In this document: positions 60,655 to 64,000 of the stretch, piece by piece | Numbering within the stretch: the first letter of the stretch is position 1 | Layout: every line of letters starts with the position of its first letter | DNA from: Sclerurus mexicanus | Lineage: Eukaryota > Chordata > Aves > Passeriformes > Furnariidae | DNA length: 64,000 bases | Direction: 5' to 3' | NCBI GenBank assembly: GCA_013396755.1 | Contig: VWZF01004937.1 | Span: 577,571 to 641,570, forward strand | The notes under the pieces: model-generated | The model's database searches: none | Told to the model about the DNA's origin: nothing | What the model saw: the letters and a program-made list of their open reading frames with translations, nothing else | Program-made: the position numbers and the translations under genes

Positions 60655-61150
60655 GTGCTAATTAGGGGAAGTGGTTATTATGGGTAGTGGTTATTGGGGC
60701 CAGTGGTAAATTGGGGTAGTGGTAATTAGTGATTATTAGGGGTAGTAGTAATTTCAGGTGGTGGTTTTCAGGGGTAGCCCATCTCCCAAAATGTCCCTTC
60801 CTGGCCCAGAATTGAATATGGATGAAGATCCTTCCCAGACCAAAGGTACCAGGACAGGAAGGTCTTGCTGCTTTTGCAGTGGTAATTAGGGGTAGTGGTT
60901 ATTCCAGGTAGTGGTAAATTGGGGTAGTGGTTAGTAGGGTTAGTGGTTATTAGAGGTAGTGGTAATTAGGGTTAGGTTTATGTTTAGTGTTAGGGCTAGT
61001 GGTAATTAGTGGCAGTGTTCATTAGCAGTAGTGGTTAATTATGGGTAGCAGTGATTAGGGGTAGTGGTAATTAGTGGTAGTGGTTATTAGGGGTAATGGT
61101 AAATTGGGGTTGTGGTTATTCGTGGTCATGGTAAATATGGATAGAGGTTC
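60655..61150 (+). repeat. G/T-rich degenerate minisatellite, ~15-bp unit
   Basis: Dozens of irregular copies of a GGGGTAGTGGTAATTA-type unit (variants GGGTAGTGGTTATTA and GGTAGTGGTAAATTGG) in two blocks, about 60655-60775 and 60877-61150, separated by a non-repeat spacer. One strand is strikingly poor in C. A few telomere-like TTAGGGTTAGG words occur near 60968 but are not tandem. Confidence 0.85.
60811..60876 (+). repeat. 66-bp duplicated spacer, copy 1
   Basis: Differs from copy 2 (61172-61237) at six positions by direct comparison. The shared core is GATCCTTCCCAGACCAAAGG. The 361-bp offset suggests the minisatellite block plus this spacer was duplicated as a unit. Confidence 0.9.
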
Positions 61151-61171
61151 TTTGGCTATTTTTGGCTAAGT

Positions 61172-61237
61172 ATTGAACACTGATGAGGATCCTTCCCAGA
61201 CCAAAGGTGCCAGGACAGGGAGGTCTTGCTGCTTTTG
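61172..61237 (+). repeat. 66-bp duplicated spacer, copy 2
   Basis: Second copy of the 60811-60876 sequence, placed just after the second minisatellite block. Six mismatches and no indel. Confidence 0.9.
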
Positions 61238-62119
61238 GGGTGCCAGGGAAGCCGCATCATTGGCAGCTGCAGGCTGTTCCTGAGCCCCACGGAGCCAGGT
61301 CTGCACCTGGGTAATTGAGCACAGCACTCTGCATGGAGGGTGGGCAGAGCAGCTGTGTCTGCCACTGCAAATCCCTAATCTGCACCCAAGGATAGTGCTG
61401 AGAACAGGGGACGCTTGGCCCAGAGCTGCCGTGGGATTTGGGAAGCTGTGCTGGACAGCTTCCTTCACACAGGAGGTTTGTAGGGCTTGCTGGGGATAAC
61501 ACCAGGCAAGTTCAAGGGACGTTGTACAGAGCTTTATTATATTGCCAACACTGTAGATGGGAAGGGAAAATAATGTAACAGGTTGGAAAAATTTCGTAGG
61601 AAATTCCTCTCTTTGAGCCACTCAGAAGGAATTTTCCCCCTATCTCCTTTCTCCCACTCCTTGTTCCATTCATGGCTACTCTTGGCATGTGCTACCAATT
61701 CTCTTGCTTTTAGGTGGTGGTGTAACATTTAAGTAGGATTTGGCCCTTTTTCCTTGCCTGCAGTTGGGAAGAGGCCAGCGAGAAGTTGGGGTTAGGAGAC
61801 CATACTCCTTGGGGATTGCAATAAGCCAGACAGCTTTGGGAAGGAGAGGTCTCTGCCCCAGGCTGGTGGCTGCCTGGAGAAACCAATGGATCCCGGGATC
61901 AGGATAGGGATTTCTGAGGGAAGGGAAGGGTCTGTGGCTCCAGCTGTGGGAGTGTTGTGACATGGGAACCCTCAGTGAGGAACTCCCAGGACAAGGTGGG
62001 AAGAGAGCAGGGTCATTCCTCATGAACCAAAGGCAGGGACAGGATCCCACAGCACAGGTTTGAAGCTTCTCTGAGCACCATGGGATGGAGGAGTCGGCTG
62101 GAATGTTACAGAAGGATCA
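61238..62119. other. non-coding stretch, nothing recognised
   Basis: Frames on the minus strand at 61166-61621 and 61676-62050 were read and do not match the expected missing HSD3B7 N-terminus or any other family. Confidence 0.4.
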
Positions 62120-62230
62120 AGCTGCTTTCTTAATTAGCACAGCCAAGATTTGGTGGACTCGCTCATAGGAATTTATTACGTTAATTTAATATCTATTAAT
62201 ATTGATTCTTCAAAGTCATTTAACAGTAAA
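62120..62230. promoter_or_regulatory. AT-rich block, candidate conserved non-coding element
   Basis: TTCTTAATTAGCACAGCC, TTTATTACGTTAATTTAATATC and TATTAATATTGATTC pack several homeodomain-type cores into about 110 bp. Composition-based call only. Confidence 0.25.
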
Positions 62231-62640
62231 GCAGAGAGTTGCTTCAGTGCGAATGGAGGGGGGAAAGAAAGGAGTTGACTAGCAGAGGTTAAACACTTTC
62301 CCAGAGTGCAGAAGAGGATGCTGCTGCTGGAAGCTGGATCAGGGTGTCAGCAGCCCCCTGGGGGGACCCTTCTGCTGCTTTGTGGTGTGGGAAAGCCTGG
62401 AACCCATCAGGCTGAAGTGTTAAATAGGCTTTTTTACATCACTTAAGGCAGCTGGTGTAAGGCAACCATGAGAAATTTTCGAACTGGTAAGGCCTGGAGC
62501 TCTGTGCAGAGCTCTAAGGAGGTGATGGGTGGAACTGCAGCTTTATTGTGTTATCAGCTACTTGGGAGAACTTTTGAAGGCACTGCAAAACTACAGCAGA
62601 GCAAATGAAACACCTGTGCCTAGAAAGGAGGTCTAGAAGA

Positions 62641-63215
62641 GCCAGGAAATTACAGAACATTTTGATTTCAACCCCAGGAAATTCAGGAGCTCACACTTGA
62701 ATGACATGTGTGTGAGCACCTGTGGGATAATAAGGAGAATAGAAGCAGCTGACAAGGATTTGTCAAGAACAAGTCAAGTCAGATAAACCTTCTTTGTTCT
62801 TATGACAGGGCAACAGGCTGTGGGGATATTGTGGAACAGGTTGATGTCATCTATCTTGATTTTAGGATGGCTTTGGAAACTCTACATCACTCTCATAAGG
62901 GAGTCAGTAAAACAAGGGCCAAATAAGCCCCATTAGGGAGAACACAAAGCTGGTGGAATTCCAGTTCCCAGGGAATTGCCAGCTGTGGTAGGTGGCTGCC
63001 CTGGGGCTCTCTGGGGCTTATTGCTGTCTTTGAGTCTTTTGTTTTTATTGTTTTCATCAAGAATCTGGTGGATTTGTTCATTAAATCAGCAGATAATATC
63101 AGACAGGGAGGGACTCAGAGCCCTGCAGGATTAGAGTACAGCTGAGTGTAACTAAGAGAGCCTGGAAAAAAAAGGTGAAATTGGATAGGAACAAAGAGAA
63201 GTTGTTGGGCTGAGC
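62641..63215 (+). mobile_element. CR1/L3-type LINE fossil with readable reverse transcriptase motifs
   Basis: One frame, allowing some lost sequence, gives several CR1-clade RT motifs in order. NYR at 62648-62656 fits the NYRPVSLTSVPGK block. GFVKNKSSQINLL from 62756 fits GFRKGKSCLTNLV. VDVIYLDFRMALET from 62840 fits VDVVYLDFSKAFDT (motif A, with the catalytic Asp position kept). FIKNL followed by KSADNI (63053-63100) fits FINDL…KFADDT (motif C, degraded). After a frameshift VKLDRNKEKLLG at about 63175-63210 fits the MKFNxxKCKVLHLG block. It is non-functional: stops and a shortened loop between motifs. It is not one of the 3'-end copies; no tail was found. Confidence 0.8.
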
Positions 63216-64000
63216 AGGGAACAGGCAGTGGGTTTTCATGGAAGAATTACACTGGGCCAGGGCAGCTCAGGAGCTGTTGCCTGTTGGCAGGGAGGGTCCC
63301 GTGACTGTGGAAAAGGCGTCAGTGTAGTGGCAGGTGGAACAGGAGGAGAGGTCACAGGATGGAAGACACAGATCCATCATGGGACATGGCAATGGGAAGG
63401 CCACCGCTGGTCCCTCTGCCCAAATCTTCCAGAAGGGAGCAGCACCAGTGCCATGGGGTACTGGGTGGAGTGGAGGAGGAAGGGCATGAGAGGAGAAACC
63501 AGTATGGGGTGGAAGGAGGTGGCTGCCAGGTGATGAAGGTTGTAAAACAATTGCAGTAGTAGTGTAATAACTATTCTACCTGCAAGGGTGGGTGAGAAAT
63601 CAAGGACTCAAGTGCAGCAGCAGCGGCCTGATGGTGCAGAGGGAAATGGGCTGCCCGAGGTGACCTGGGGACAGCACAAGCAAACATCTGTGGGGGATGT
63701 TGTGGTTGTGGCAGAGCTGATCCTGCCTTGGGGCAGAGGGATGGGGTCGGGGTGGCCCCTCAGGCTGCTTCTGCCTGGTTTGCTGTGGTGTCAGCCCACA
63801 GAGCTCTCCTGGAGCCTGGGTTATGGCTCCTCCCTGAGGCTTGAACAGCTTCTTCTTCAATTGGGGATGCTTTTAGGGCAGTTGGCTCCTGAAACCCGGG
63901 GAAACCGGTCTGCTGAGTTCATCTGCCAGGGAGGGTTTCTGATAGTGATGTTTTCCCAAGAGATGGGCTCTGCCTTGTCACTTCTGCCTCTCTCAAAGCA
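63216..64000. other. non-coding stretch to window end, nothing recognised
   Basis: GC-moderate sequence with overlapping short open frames on both strands. No continuation of the LINE fossil tail and no HSD3B7 5' exon was recognised. Confidence 0.4.

Noticed and set aside
60960..60990. Interstitial telomere repeat
   Set aside because: Only one or two TTAGGG-like words occur, as variants of the GGTAGTGGTAATTA minisatellite, not a tandem telomeric array.

Overview
The window is a stretch of bird nuclear genome. The best evidence is three CR1 LINE 3' ends. Two finish in the tandem octamer tail typical of avian CR1 (ATTCTATG-type words at 7266-7282 and 23933-23948), and a third, at 11500-11599, is an older subtype. 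Older amniote repeats lie between them: L2-like and CR1/L3-like LINE fossils and a MITE-like palindrome. There are no bacterial or viral gene clusters, operons, rRNA or tRNA genes that I can recognise. Almost all open reading frames in the window are chance frames.

Layout: 1-52.8 kb is non-coding (intergenic, or a very large intron). It holds small tandem repeats (2482-2525; a 95-bp higher-order repeat at 2864-3061), CR1 fragments, a 1,955-bp segment flanked by 22-bp direct repeats with a poly(A)-like end (23392-25390), an L2 LINE fossil with its reverse transcriptase C-terminus still readable (36078-36478), a moderately CpG-rich block (40.4-41.2 kb), several AT-rich blocks that look like conserved non-coding elements (the best at 47.52-47.82 kb), and an 848-bp assembly gap inside an 18-bp minisatellite (48256-49103).

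The one real gene-like locus is on the minus strand at 52.8-58.1 kb. Four exons with proper splice sites and consistent phases read as the central and C-terminal part of a 3-beta-hydroxysteroid dehydrogenase, closest to HSD3B7 (bile-acid synthesis). No intact reading frame joins them. Exons B and C each lack one base, exon D changes frame, and a conserved stretch of exon C is scrambled. It therefore reads as an intron-containing (unprocessed) pseudogene, or as a diverged gene damaged by assembly errors. The 5' exons were not found in the remaining 5.9 kb.

The right end (58-64 kb) holds a G/T-rich minisatellite with a duplicated 66-bp insert (60655-61237), an AT-rich block (62.12-62.23 kb) and a fossil of a CR1/L3-type reverse transcriptase (62641-63215) in which several RT motifs can still be read in one frame. 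All identifications come from reading the sequence; no database search was run.
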